Of a stretch of DNA of 64,000 nt, positions 34,471 to 43,166 are shown one piece after another. This DNA is from Paenalcaligenes hominis_A (GTDB lineage Bacteria; Pseudomonadota; Gammaproteobacteria; Burkholderiales; Burkholderiaceae_B): NCBI RefSeq assembly GCF_041359055.1, contig NZ_JBGJKZ010000005.1:124001-188000 (forward strand). Direction: 5' to 3'. Within the stretch, counting starts at the first letter, position 1; each line of letters begins with the position of its first letter. A program made the position numbers and the translations under genes. Under the pieces are notes generated by a model. The model was given only the letters and a program-made list of their open reading frames with translations, was not told the DNA's origin and searched no databases.

Positions 34471-35238
34471 ATGAGTTCAACTAGCACGCTACTTTCTAAT
34501 AAAAAAATACTGATTACGGGTGCTGCGCGCGGCTTAGGGGCTGATTTTGCCCAAGCCGCTTTGGCTGCAGGGGCTGAGGTTTTATTAGCGGATATTTTAA
34601 CTGACCGCTTAATGGCATTCGTTCAAGAGCTTCGCGACCAAGGCCTAAATGCTCATGGTCTTTCCGTAGATATTAGTCAACAGGAGTCCATTACCGGCTT
34701 AGGACACTGGATACAAGAGCACTGGGGGCATGTGGATGGGCTAGTGAACTGTGCCGCTTTGGCTACGGGAGTGGGCGGTAAAACCTTAGAGCACTACTCT
34801 CCCGACCTGTGGGACCAAGTCATGTTGGTAAACGTCAAAGGAACTTGGTTAGTGACACAAGCGGTATTGCCTTATATGAAGCAAGCAGATCAAGGCAGCA
34901 TCGTGAACATAGCTTCAGATACTGCTTTGTGGGGTGCCCCCAAACTCATGGCGTATGTGGCAAGCAAAGGAGCCATTATTGCCATGACACGCTCTATGGC
35001 CCGAGAACTAGGTGAGTACAACATCCGTGTTAATACGATTTCACCTGGTTTGACGCTGGTAGAGGCCACCGAGTATGTGCCTGAAGAACGTCACCATCAA
35101 TATGTATCAGGTCGAGCCTTACAACGGGCTCAATACCCAAACGATATTAATGGCACCGCTTTGTACTTATTGTCTGATCTCTCGTCGTTTGTTTCAGGTC
35201 AAAACATACCTGTAAATGGCGGTTTCGTCTTTAACTAA
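34471..35238 (+). CDS. short-chain dehydrogenase, possible cis-dihydrodiol dehydrogenase
   Basis: NAD(P)-dependent SDR of about 255 residues with cofactor motif TGAARGLG and active site YVASK. The C-terminal SSFVSGQNIPVNGGF span is usual for the family. In this operon it could rearomatise a cis-dihydrodiol made by the oxygenase. The ATG at 34471 follows AGGGGGT; an ATG at 34456 overlaps the oxygenase stop and is the alternative. Confidence 0.88.
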   Translation: MSSTSTLLSNKKILITGAARGLGADFAQAALAAGAEVLLADILTDRLMAFVQELRDQGLNAHGLSVDISQQESITGLGHWIQEHWGHVDGLVNCAALATGVGGKTLEHYSPDLWDQVMLVNVKGTWLVTQAVLPYMKQADQGSIVNIASDTALWGAPKLMAYVASKGAIIAMTRSMARELGEYNIRVNTISPGLTLVEATEYVPEERHHQYVSGRALQRAQYPNDINGTALYLLSDLSSFVSGQNIPVNGGFVFN

Positions 35239-35261
35239 CCGCTTGAGTAAGGTTATTTAGC

Positions 35262-36194
35262 ATGATTAATGGACTCAAAAACTTAACTTTTGGCGTAGAA
35301 GACTTAAATAAAGCCAAAGACTATTTGTTTGATTTTGGTTTGGATGCTGCGGCAGAGCAAAACGCCGACTCGTTGCATTATGCCTTGCCTAACGGCAGCA
35401 CAGTGCAGGTGTTTGAGTCTGATCATCCTGATTTACCTCCTGCTTTTGAAAGCGGGTCTACATTACGAGAGGTGACTTGGGCGGTAAACCGGCCTCAGGA
35501 TTTGCTGCAGTTGGCTCATAATTTACAAGATGAACCGGGCTATGCCTTTGATGGCACCGTGCTGCGCTGTCTAGACCCGAACGGGATGAGCTTACGATTC
35601 GAGGTAGCTCAACTAGGCATAGCAACTCAGGCTTTAAGCCCAGCAATAAACCAATATGGGCACATCCAACGGGTAAATGAGGCCAGTCCGGTTTATGAAA
35701 AAGCCAATCCGGTGGCGATAGGGCATGTGGTGTTTTTTACCCCTGACTTAGAAACCGTCCAGACATTTTATGAAGAAAAGCTCGGTTTTTACTTATCGGA
35801 TGCGTATACAGGACGAGGAGCGTTTTTACGCTGTAGCGCCCAAGGATGGCATCACGATTTATTTTTATTGAAGCTGCCTAATCGAGAGCAACCAGGACTC
35901 AACCACGTGGCTTTTGTGGTGCGTGACATTCATGAGGTCATCGGGGGCGGGCTCAATATGAACAAAAACAGTTGGGATTCGTTTATTGGGCCGGGCCGCC
36001 ATCCTGTTTCCTCAGCCTATTTTTGGTATATCCATTCTCCTCTAGGCGGAGCATTTGAATACTATACCAACGACGATTATCTCACCGCAGCCTGGCAACC
36101 TAGACATTTTGATTATGCGCTAGAGCTTTTCACTGAATGGGCCATTGATAAAGGCATTGATCCGGCAACAAGACGGCAAATCAGCTCAAACTAA
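35262..36194 (+). CDS. two-domain extradiol ring-cleavage dioxygenase (VOC superfamily)
   Basis: A type I extradiol dioxygenase of 310 residues built from two VOC domains. The 2-His-1-carboxylate iron site is complete in the C-terminal domain: His155 (IGHVVFF), His215 (LNHVAFV) and Glu266 (GAFEYY). It should open a catechol-type ring next to the hydroxyls. Because the metal site is intact, a purely structural role is unlikely. It sits between the SDR and reductase genes, supporting ring hydroxylation, dehydrogenation and meta-cleavage. Confidence 0.88.
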   Translation: MINGLKNLTFGVEDLNKAKDYLFDFGLDAAAEQNADSLHYALPNGSTVQVFESDHPDLPPAFESGSTLREVTWAVNRPQDLLQLAHNLQDEPGYAFDGTVLRCLDPNGMSLRFEVAQLGIATQALSPAINQYGHIQRVNEASPVYEKANPVAIGHVVFFTPDLETVQTFYEEKLGFYLSDAYTGRGAFLRCSAQGWHHDLFLLKLPNREQPGLNHVAFVVRDIHEVIGGGLNMNKNSWDSFIGPGRHPVSSAYFWYIHSPLGGAFEYYTNDDYLTAAWQPRHFDYALELFTEWAIDKGIDPATRRQISSN

Positions 36195-36205
36195 AAGGTG
36201 AAGCC

Positions 36206-37408
36206 ATGGAAAATATTGTAGTGATTGGTGGCGGTCAAGCGGCAGCTGTTGCGGCTTATACCTTACGACAAGAAGGCTATAGCGGCACCTTGCATGTGGT
36301 CTCGGATGAGCAAGATATATTTTATGAGCGTCCACCGCTTTCAAAACAAAACTTGTTAGCTCCTACAGAGCTAAGCGCCATCCAATTTTATAAACCCGAT
36401 GTGATAGCTGGGTTAATGATTAATTGGCATTTGGGGCGTAGAGCAGTAGACCTAAACACCCAAACCAAAGTGGTGCGCCTTTGTAATGGCGATCAATTGG
36501 TATATGACAAGTTGTTGTTGGCTACGGGTAGCAGCGCGCGGGTTATTAATCCAGCGTGGCAGCAACTAGAAAATGTGCATGAGCTGCGCTCTTTTCTGCA
36601 TAGCCACCGCTTACGTGAATGTTTAGAGCAAAGCCAACGCTTGGTAGTCATTGGCGGGGGTTGGATCGGCCTAGAGGTGGCAGCATCAGCACGTCAACGT
36701 GGCTTGGCAGTAACGGTTTTAGAGCGCGGTGAACAAGTCTGTGGGCGCAGCGTGACCTCAGAGGTTGCGCAGTTTTTGCAAAATCTACACCAAAGTGAAG
36801 GCGTTGAAATCCTAACGCATTGCGGGGCGATTGAATTAGCCCAAGGCGATTCCCAAACAGTGCAAGTGTTTATAGAGGGCGAGCTTCACTCTACGGTGGA
36901 TGCCGTGTTGGTGGCTGCGGGTGCTCAATTAAACACAGAGCTAGCCTGTACCGCAGGTCTTGATGTCCAAGGGGCTGTAGTCGTTAACGAGTACTGTCAA
37001 ACCTCCGAGCCCGATATTTATGCCGCAGGCGATGTGGCGATTCATCCCGCGTTGGGGATCAGTATGCAGTCATGGGCCCATGCCCAAAATCAAGGCGCAA
37101 CCGCAGCTAAGCATATGGTAGGCAAAGAAGAGCCTTATCAAGACATTCCTTGGTTATGGTCTGACCAATATGACTGCAATATCCAGATGTTAGGTACACC
37201 TTCTCCTTCCTTGTCTTGCGTTATGCGCGAAAGCGGCGCACGCCAAAAAACATTTTTTTATTTTGATGAAGACGAAACGCTGCGCTATGTGGTTGCCGTC
37301 AACGATGCCAAAAACATCAAAATAGCTAAACGCTGGATGCAACGTCAGGTGGCTGTAACGCCCGAGCAAGTGGCAGATTTAAGCATCAACTTAATGGCAA
37401 TAAAGTAA
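36206..37408 (+). CDS. FAD-dependent ferredoxin reductase of the Rieske system
   Basis: A 400-residue NAD(P)H:ferredoxin oxidoreductase with two dinucleotide folds (VVIGGGQAAAVAAYTLR near residue 4 and VVIGGGWIGLEVAASA near 150) and the FAD-closing motif IYAAGDVAIHP. It resembles BphA4/putidaredoxin reductase types. Together with the ferredoxin (32789) and oxygenase (33425), it completes a three-component oxygenase. Confidence 0.93.
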   Translation: MENIVVIGGGQAAAVAAYTLRQEGYSGTLHVVSDEQDIFYERPPLSKQNLLAPTELSAIQFYKPDVIAGLMINWHLGRRAVDLNTQTKVVRLCNGDQLVYDKLLLATGSSARVINPAWQQLENVHELRSFLHSHRLRECLEQSQRLVVIGGGWIGLEVAASARQRGLAVTVLERGEQVCGRSVTSEVAQFLQNLHQSEGVEILTHCGAIELAQGDSQTVQVFIEGELHSTVDAVLVAAGAQLNTELACTAGLDVQGAVVVNEYCQTSEPDIYAAGDVAIHPALGISMQSWAHAQNQGATAAKHMVGKEEPYQDIPWLWSDQYDCNIQMLGTPSPSLSCVMRESGARQKTFFYFDEDETLRYVVAVNDAKNIKIAKRWMQRQVAVTPEQVADLSINLMAIK

Positions 37409-37432
37409 AAGCACCTTGAGGAGTTAGGGCAC

Positions 37433-38668
37433 ATGGGGACAGTGAATACGGGCTTAGACCACAGAGCACCGCCTAAAAGCATGGTTAAGCATTGGACACC
37501 GGCAGTGGTGCTTATGTTGTGTGTGGTATTGGCTTTTTTTGACAAGATTAGTATTGCGGTGTTGTTTGCCGATCCGACCTTTCAAAACACAATGGGCATC
37601 GCTCAGGATAGGGCCAAAGCAGGATGGTTGATGACCAGCTTTTTATTAGCTTATGGTTTTTCATCTATTTTCCTTAGTTTTTTGGGCGATATTTTTAATC
37701 CTAAACGGGTCTTGTTTTGGAGTGTAGTGAGTTGGGGCGTGTTAATGCTCCTTATGGGGGTAACGTATACCTACGAGGGCATGTTAACAAATCGCATATT
37801 GTTAGGCATTGCGGAAGGGCCTCTGTTTGCTTTGTGTTATAGCATCGTCAAGCAACGCTTTACCGAAAAAGAGCAAGCGCGTGCTTCCACTCTATTTATT
37901 TTAGGAACACCTATAGGTGCGGCCTTGGGCTTCCCGATTACGGCCTATGTATTACAACACTATGATTGGCACACCACGTTTTATGTGATGGGTGTGCTGA
38001 CGCTAATCATGGCGATTTTTGTAGTCATTGGCCTTAAAGACGTAGTGATCAACAAAGACCGCCATAAGAAAAAAGCAGATCACAAAACCAACTTTAAAGT
38101 GCTTGCCTCTAATCCTGGTTTTTGGATTATCTGTATTTTCAATATTTCCTTAATGACATATCTATGGGGCTTAAATAGCTGGATTCCTACTTATCTGATT
38201 GAGGAGAAAAATTTCAATCTGAAATCCTTTGGCATGCTGTCGTCTATTCCCTTTATCAGCATGCTTGTGGGGGAAGTGGCGGGTGCTTTTTATTCCGATA
38301 AGGTGTTTCACCAGTCTCGTGCCAAACAAGTGTTTCTCGGGCTTTTTGTAGCGGGCATTGCGATGTATGTGATGACCTTGGCAAGCGGTGTTTGGATGGT
38401 GATTTTAGCAATGTCGGTTAGCTCTATGTTCTGGGGAGTCGCCGTTTCTGCTGTATTCCCCTTGTTAGGTCAAGTAAGCACCAAAGAAGCGGCAACGACG
38501 GCTGGCGGAATTTTTAATGGCTTAGGTAATTTCGGTAGTGCTTTAGCCCCCGTACTAATTGGTTATATCGTCACCTTCACTGGTGATTTCAACAACGGCA
38601 TTTACTTTTTAGCTCTGGTTGCTGTGGTTGGATCCCTCATGTTAGTGGCTTTGATTAAACGTTATTAA
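37433..38668 (+). CDS. MFS transporter, anion:cation symporter type
   Basis: A 411-residue major facilitator with twelve predicted helices. The N-terminal LAFFDKISIAVLFADP and the GIAEGPLFALCYSIVK helix-4 region resemble the ACS family (aromatic and sugar acid uptake). As part of the operon it probably imports the growth substrate, likely a carboxylate. The ribosome site is GAGGAG. Confidence 0.87.
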   Translation: MGTVNTGLDHRAPPKSMVKHWTPAVVLMLCVVLAFFDKISIAVLFADPTFQNTMGIAQDRAKAGWLMTSFLLAYGFSSIFLSFLGDIFNPKRVLFWSVVSWGVLMLLMGVTYTYEGMLTNRILLGIAEGPLFALCYSIVKQRFTEKEQARASTLFILGTPIGAALGFPITAYVLQHYDWHTTFYVMGVLTLIMAIFVVIGLKDVVINKDRHKKKADHKTNFKVLASNPGFWIICIFNISLMTYLWGLNSWIPTYLIEEKNFNLKSFGMLSSIPFISMLVGEVAGAFYSDKVFHQSRAKQVFLGLFVAGIAMYVMTLASGVWMVILAMSVSSMFWGVAVSAVFPLLGQVSTKEAATTAGGIFNGLGNFGSALAPVLIGYIVTFTGDFNNGIYFLALVAVVGSLMLVALIKRY

Positions 38669-38699
38669 CTCATGGTTTGTATAGTAAAGGAGTGCAGTT

Positions 38700-39224
38700 A
38701 TGAGTCATACATTTCCAGGTTGGGTCAGAAAAGAATCCCAGTCATTAGAAGACTGGATGGCAACACGTATTGCTCGCTTTGAAACGCGTCGTTATGACTT
38801 TGATGCGTTAAAGTTTCAGGCTGATTTTGATCCTAAATACCGTCGTGCCCAAATGCGCTATATGGGAACAGGCGCAACAGGAGTAGCAACCGATTCCAAT
38901 ACGGTGCCAGCAGAAAACTTTACTTTTTCTACTATGGTCTTGCCTGCTCAATGCGAAGGCCCATTGCATATCCATAACGATGTAGAAGAAGTGTTTTTTA
39001 TGTTGCGAGGCTCTATTGAGTTGACATTGGAAGACAACGGGGAAACCTACACTACCGTATTGAAAGAGCGAGATTTAATTTCAATCCCTCCTGGTATTTA
39101 TCGCGGTTTATATAACCCCACACAAGAAGATGCGTTGATGTGTGTGATGCTAGGGACGAATAAGCCAGAAATACCTACGTATCCTGAAACGCACCCGCTT
39201 TCTAAAATAAAACGCAACGCCTAG
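38700..39224 (+). CDS. cupin-domain protein, possible metal dioxygenase or isomerase
   Basis: A 174-residue single-cupin protein. Cupin motif 1 is visible (HIHNDVEEVFFMLRG, with two His and a Glu for metal) followed by motif 2 (ISIPPGIYRGLYN), in which the usual His is missing (Tyr/Arg at that place). It may be a small dioxygenase, isomerase or a structural cupin. Position after the importer gene and before the hydrolase suggests a mid-pathway step. Function not assigned. Confidence 0.8.
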   Translation: MSHTFPGWVRKESQSLEDWMATRIARFETRRYDFDALKFQADFDPKYRRAQMRYMGTGATGVATDSNTVPAENFTFSTMVLPAQCEGPLHIHNDVEEVFFMLRGSIELTLEDNGETYTTVLKERDLISIPPGIYRGLYNPTQEDALMCVMLGTNKPEIPTYPETHPLSKIKRNA

Positions 39225-39247
39225 CTGTATTGGAGTGAATAAAGCCG

Positions 39248-40045
39248 ATGTTAGACCAAATCGAATCCCTCTATAGACAATCCGAGCGTGGCTTGAGTTA
39301 TATCGATAATCAGGCGGATGCAGACGTTTATGTATTACTGCATGGGATTAGCTCTGGGGCAAAGTCTTGGGTCAAGCAGTTTGTGACCTTAAAAGAGTCC
39401 TGTCGGCTTATTGCTTGGGATGCACCTGGCTATGGCAAAAGTGCTGGGTTATTAACCAGCACGCCTACTGCACAGGATTATGCGCTACAGATTAAGCAGC
39501 TGTTGGATGAGCTAGAGATTCGCACGCCTGTCACAGTAGTGGGACACTCATTGGGGGCCATGATGGCCGCAGCTTTTGCCAAGCTGTACCCAGAGCAAAC
39601 TAAAAAACTCGTTTTAGTGAATCCGGCTCAAGGCTATGGGAGCCATGCCAGTACAGACCAAGAACGGGTGTACCGTATGCGCCCAGAGCTACTTAAACGC
39701 TTAGGGCCAGCAGGCATGGCTAAAGAGCGCGGGCCACGTTTACTGGCTCAACCTACGCCCTTTAATTTAGAGGTGGTGCAGGCGGTTTCTGCCGGGCTAA
39801 CCCAACAGGGGCTAACTCAGGCGTCGTACCTACTCGCTTATGACAGCATTGATTGGTATTTGAATTCTTTATCAATGCCTATCCCACTTTGTTACGGAGA
39901 AAAAGACAGCATCACTCCTCCTGAGGGTATGTTTGATTTAAAGCAGAAATACCCAAATTTAGAGTTAATTCCTCTCGCTGCAGCGGGACATTTGGCCTAT
40001 TTGGATCAACCAGCGCTTTTTAATCAACAGGTATTTCAAATATAA
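39248..40045 (+). CDS. alpha/beta hydrolase, possible meta-cleavage product hydrolase
   Basis: A 265-residue alpha/beta hydrolase with the nucleophile elbow GHSLGAMMA, the LLHGISSGAKSW oxyanion region, an Asp region (GEKDSITPPEG) and the catalytic His (AAAGHLAYLDQP). In meta-cleavage routes such enzymes split the C-C bond of the ring-opened product. That role is inferred from the extradiol enzyme in the same operon. Confidence 0.88.
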   Translation: MLDQIESLYRQSERGLSYIDNQADADVYVLLHGISSGAKSWVKQFVTLKESCRLIAWDAPGYGKSAGLLTSTPTAQDYALQIKQLLDELEIRTPVTVVGHSLGAMMAAAFAKLYPEQTKKLVLVNPAQGYGSHASTDQERVYRMRPELLKRLGPAGMAKERGPRLLAQPTPFNLEVVQAVSAGLTQQGLTQASYLLAYDSIDWYLNSLSMPIPLCYGEKDSITPPEGMFDLKQKYPNLELIPLAAAGHLAYLDQPALFNQQVFQI

Positions 40046-40071
40046 ACAGTAGCAAACAGAGAGTGTTAACT

Positions 40072-40866
40072 ATGGGTTTTTTAGTTCGTAATCAAGTGGC
40101 TATTGTCACGGGCGGCTCATCAGGTATTGGCTTAGAAACAGTTAAGTTGCTTTTGGCTCAGGGTGCAAAAGTAGCATGGTGCGGGCGTAATCCAGAGCGA
40201 TTACAGCAGTCCTTAGAGCAAATGCAAAAGCTCTACCCCGAAGCCGAATGCTTTACAGCCGTTTGTGATGTGCTCAAGCGCGAAGAGGTCCAACAGTTTA
40301 TCAAACAAGTCAACGAGCATTTTGGTCAAATCGATATGCTTATCAATAATGCAGGACAGGGCTTGGTTTCCAACTTTGACAATACGGCAGACGAGCAGTG
40401 GATTACAGAAGTGGAGTTGAAATATTTTAGTGTTTTGAACCCAATTAAAGCGGCTTTGCCTTTTTTGAAAAAGTCAGCGAACGGTTCCATAACCAATATT
40501 AATTCCTTGTTAGCGCTTAAACCAGAACCTCATATGATCGCCACTTCTGCTGCGCGCGCCGGGCTACTAAATCTAACCAAATCCTTAGCAAAAGAGTTTG
40601 CTAGTCAAACCATACGGGTGAATTCAGTGCTAATAGGTATGGTGGAGTCAGGGCAATGGCGTCGGCGCTACGAGCAGCGTTCAGACCGATCTAAAACATG
40701 GGAACAATGGATTCAGGGCATAGCGAATGATCGAGGCATTCCCATGGGACGCTTAGGCTTACCTCATGAGGCGGCTCAGGCTTTGGTGTTTTTAGCCTCG
40801 CCGCTGGCCTCTTATACCACGGGTGCGGTAGTAGATGTATCCGGCGGTTTTAGCCAAGAAATTTAA
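40072..40866 (+). CDS. short-chain dehydrogenase, second in the operon
   Basis: NAD(P)-dependent SDR of about 264 residues with TGGSSGIG and the downstream NNAG motif. At the usual YxxxK position the sequence reads ATSAARAGL (the Tyr and Lys are replaced), which is unusual. The catalytic Ser region is INSLLALK. Enzymatic activity may therefore be altered or absent. ATG 40072 is preferred to GTG 40063 for spacing from GAGAG. Step in pathway unknown. Confidence 0.83.
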   Translation: MGFLVRNQVAIVTGGSSGIGLETVKLLLAQGAKVAWCGRNPERLQQSLEQMQKLYPEAECFTAVCDVLKREEVQQFIKQVNEHFGQIDMLINNAGQGLVSNFDNTADEQWITEVELKYFSVLNPIKAALPFLKKSANGSITNINSLLALKPEPHMIATSAARAGLLNLTKSLAKEFASQTIRVNSVLIGMVESGQWRRRYEQRSDRSKTWEQWIQGIANDRGIPMGRLGLPHEAAQALVFLASPLASYTTGAVVDVSGGFSQEI

Positions 40867-40875
40867 AGGGATGTT

Positions 40876-41667
40876 ATGAAAACAGTAGTTTTTATTGGCT
40901 ATGGCGCGATGGCCCAAACCGTGCATCGGTTATTACCGCAAGGCGTTCGATTGGGTGGTGTGGTTGTGCCCTCTGCTGCGGTAGCAGACGTAAAAAATAA
41001 GCTTGATGCCAGCGTCGAAGTCGTAAGTGCTATAGCAGAGCTTCAGCTTGAGCCTGACTTAGTGGTAGAGATGGCAGGGCAAGCAGGACTAAAAGAGCAT
41101 GCAGGCGCGGTGTTAGAGCGAGGCTGGCGTTTAGCGGTGATCTCTGTGGGCGCATTAGCTGATGCAGATTTGCTGGACTCATTACAACGCGTAGCCGAAC
41201 AACACCAAGCACAAATACAGTTATTACCAGGGGCCGTGGCAGGTATGGACGGCTTGAGGGCAGCGCGGACTTTCGGTTTAGAACAGGTTACGTATCAAGG
41301 GCGCAAACCCCCAACGGGTTGGAAAGGTAGCTACGCAGAACAACAGGTGGATTTAGATGCCCTAACTGAAGCGACTGTATTTTTTACCGGTACAGCACGG
41401 GAGGCAGCCCAGTTGTTTCCTGCCAATGCCAATGTAGCCGCCACTATTGGTTTGGCTGGGGTGGGCATGGATGCGACGCAGGTTCAGCTTATTGCCGATC
41501 CAGCCGTACAGCGTAATACCCACACCATCTATGCCAAAGGCGGTTTTGGTGAAATGACCGTGCAGATGCAAGGTATTGCTTTGGCCGATAACCCTAAAAC
41601 CTCCACTCTAGCAGCGTTAAGTATTGTACGTGCCATTGAACAGATCAATCAGGTGTGGGTGATTTAG
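40876..41667 (+). CDS. aspartate dehydrogenase-like enzyme (NadX family)
   Basis: A 263-residue protein with a Rossmann start (FIGYGAMAQTV) and the family-specific stretches VISVGALAD, LLPGAVAGMDGLRAAR, GTAREAAQLFPANANVAATIGLAG, the catalytic His (NTHTIYA) and ADNPKTS. NadX enzymes oxidise aspartate or reduce iminosuccinate. In this catabolic operon, with a ThDP decarboxylase and aldehyde dehydrogenase downstream, the natural substrate is more likely a pathway amino acid or imine. No nadA or nadC is adjacent. Confidence 0.85.
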   Translation: MKTVVFIGYGAMAQTVHRLLPQGVRLGGVVVPSAAVADVKNKLDASVEVVSAIAELQLEPDLVVEMAGQAGLKEHAGAVLERGWRLAVISVGALADADLLDSLQRVAEQHQAQIQLLPGAVAGMDGLRAARTFGLEQVTYQGRKPPTGWKGSYAEQQVDLDALTEATVFFTGTAREAAQLFPANANVAATIGLAGVGMDATQVQLIADPAVQRNTHTIYAKGGFGEMTVQMQGIALADNPKTSTLAALSIVRAIEQINQVWVI

Positions 41668-41685
41668 CTCTATCAAAGGGAAAGT

Positions 41686-43152
41686 ATGAAAAAGATTTTT
41701 TTAGCCGGAGAGTGGGTGTTAGGGCAGGGAAAGCCTACGGTAAGTTATTTCCCAGCGGATGGCACTAAAAATGATGAGTTCTCCACCGCTAGTGTAGAGC
41801 AAGTGGATGAGGCGGTGCATAAAGCACATCAGGCTTGGCAGCAGCCTGAATGGCGTTTTAGCTTGCCGTCACAACGGGCTCGCGTGTTATGGAAAGTGGC
41901 CGATCTGATCGAGGCACGTGTTGAAGAGCTAGCCGCATTGCAAACCCGAGATAATGGCAAGCCCTTGAGTGAAACCAGAGGCTTGGTAATGAGTGCAGCA
42001 CAAACAGCCCGTTATATGGCCTCTGTGTTGGACACCTTAGATGAGGAATTAACAAATCAGCGCGCTAGCGACACATTAACACTAAGTGTTTACGAGCCTT
42101 TAGGTGTGGTGGCAGCGATTACGCCATGGAACTCTCCTATTGCGTCAGAGATGCAAAAAATTGCTCCAGCGCTAGCCGGTGGTAACGCCATTGTATTGAA
42201 GCCAGCAGAGCTGACCTCTTTGGTTGCTTTGCGCTTAGCAGAATTATTTGAAGAGGCAGGCTTGCCCAAGGGCTTGCTGAGCATATTGCCTGGCAAAGGC
42301 TCAGTGGTCGGTAATGCACTAGTTCAGCACGATTTAGTACGTAAAATTTCCTTTACTGGTGGCACCAATACAGGCAAGCAGCTTGCTCATGTTGCCGCCG
42401 AGCGTCTGATTAGCACTTCGTTAGAGTTGGGCGGCAAATCACCTACAGTGGTTTTGGAAGATGCCGACTTAGAACTGGCAGTAAACGGCGTTATTTATGG
42501 CATTTTTAGCTCGGCAGGGCAGGCGTGTATTGCCGGATCGCGTTTATTTGTGCATCAGTCTCGCTATGACGAGTTTGTAGCTCGCTTGGTAGAAAAAACA
42601 AGCCGCTTACGCGTGGGTCATCCTGAAGACCCTGCGACTCAAGTGGGCCCGCTCATTGATGAAAACCACTTACGCAGCGTAGATGCGTATGTGCAGCAAG
42701 CCAAAGCAGAAGGGGGGCAGGTAGTAACCGGAGGGCACCGTGTTACAGGCAATGGCTTAGACCAAGGCAGTTATTACGCCCCAACAGTTATTACGGGTTT
42801 ATCCAATAGCGCTACGGTTTGCCAAGAAGAAATTTTTGGTCCGGTATTAGTGGTGATGCCCTTTGAGTCTGAACAAGAGCTGGTAAGTGTAGCGAACCAG
42901 AGTGTGTATGGCTTAGCAGCAGGTATATGGACAGAAAATTACCGTAAAGCTTGGCAGCTAGCACGCTTACTAGATGCGGGTACTGTGTGGATTAACACCT
43001 ATAAAAAGTTTTCTATTTCTACCCCCTTTGGTGGTTTCAAACAAAGTGGTGTAGGCAGAGAAAAAGGCCGGCACAGTATTTTGTCCTATATGCAGCAAAA
43101 AAGTATTTATATTGGTTTAGACAGTACCCCCAACCCATGGTGTGAAGGGTAA
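41686..43152 (+). CDS. NAD(P)-dependent aldehyde dehydrogenase
   Basis: A 488-residue ALDH. The cofactor and active site are complete: ITPWNSP, SFTGGTNTGK, Glu in LELGGKSP, catalytic Cys in GQACIAGSR and the EEIFGPVLVV motif. It should oxidise an aldehyde made by the ThDP decarboxylase encoded next or by ring-fission chemistry. It resembles benzaldehyde and hydroxymuconic semialdehyde dehydrogenases in form only. Confidence 0.92.
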   Translation: MKKIFLAGEWVLGQGKPTVSYFPADGTKNDEFSTASVEQVDEAVHKAHQAWQQPEWRFSLPSQRARVLWKVADLIEARVEELAALQTRDNGKPLSETRGLVMSAAQTARYMASVLDTLDEELTNQRASDTLTLSVYEPLGVVAAITPWNSPIASEMQKIAPALAGGNAIVLKPAELTSLVALRLAELFEEAGLPKGLLSILPGKGSVVGNALVQHDLVRKISFTGGTNTGKQLAHVAAERLISTSLELGGKSPTVVLEDADLELAVNGVIYGIFSSAGQACIAGSRLFVHQSRYDEFVARLVEKTSRLRVGHPEDPATQVGPLIDENHLRSVDAYVQQAKAEGGQVVTGGHRVTGNGLDQGSYYAPTVITGLSNSATVCQEEIFGPVLVVMPFESEQELVSVANQSVYGLAAGIWTENYRKAWQLARLLDAGTVWINTYKKFSISTPFGGFKQSGVGREKGRHSILSYMQQKSIYIGLDSTPNPWCEG

Positions 43153-43166
43153 TCAAGGAGAAAAAG

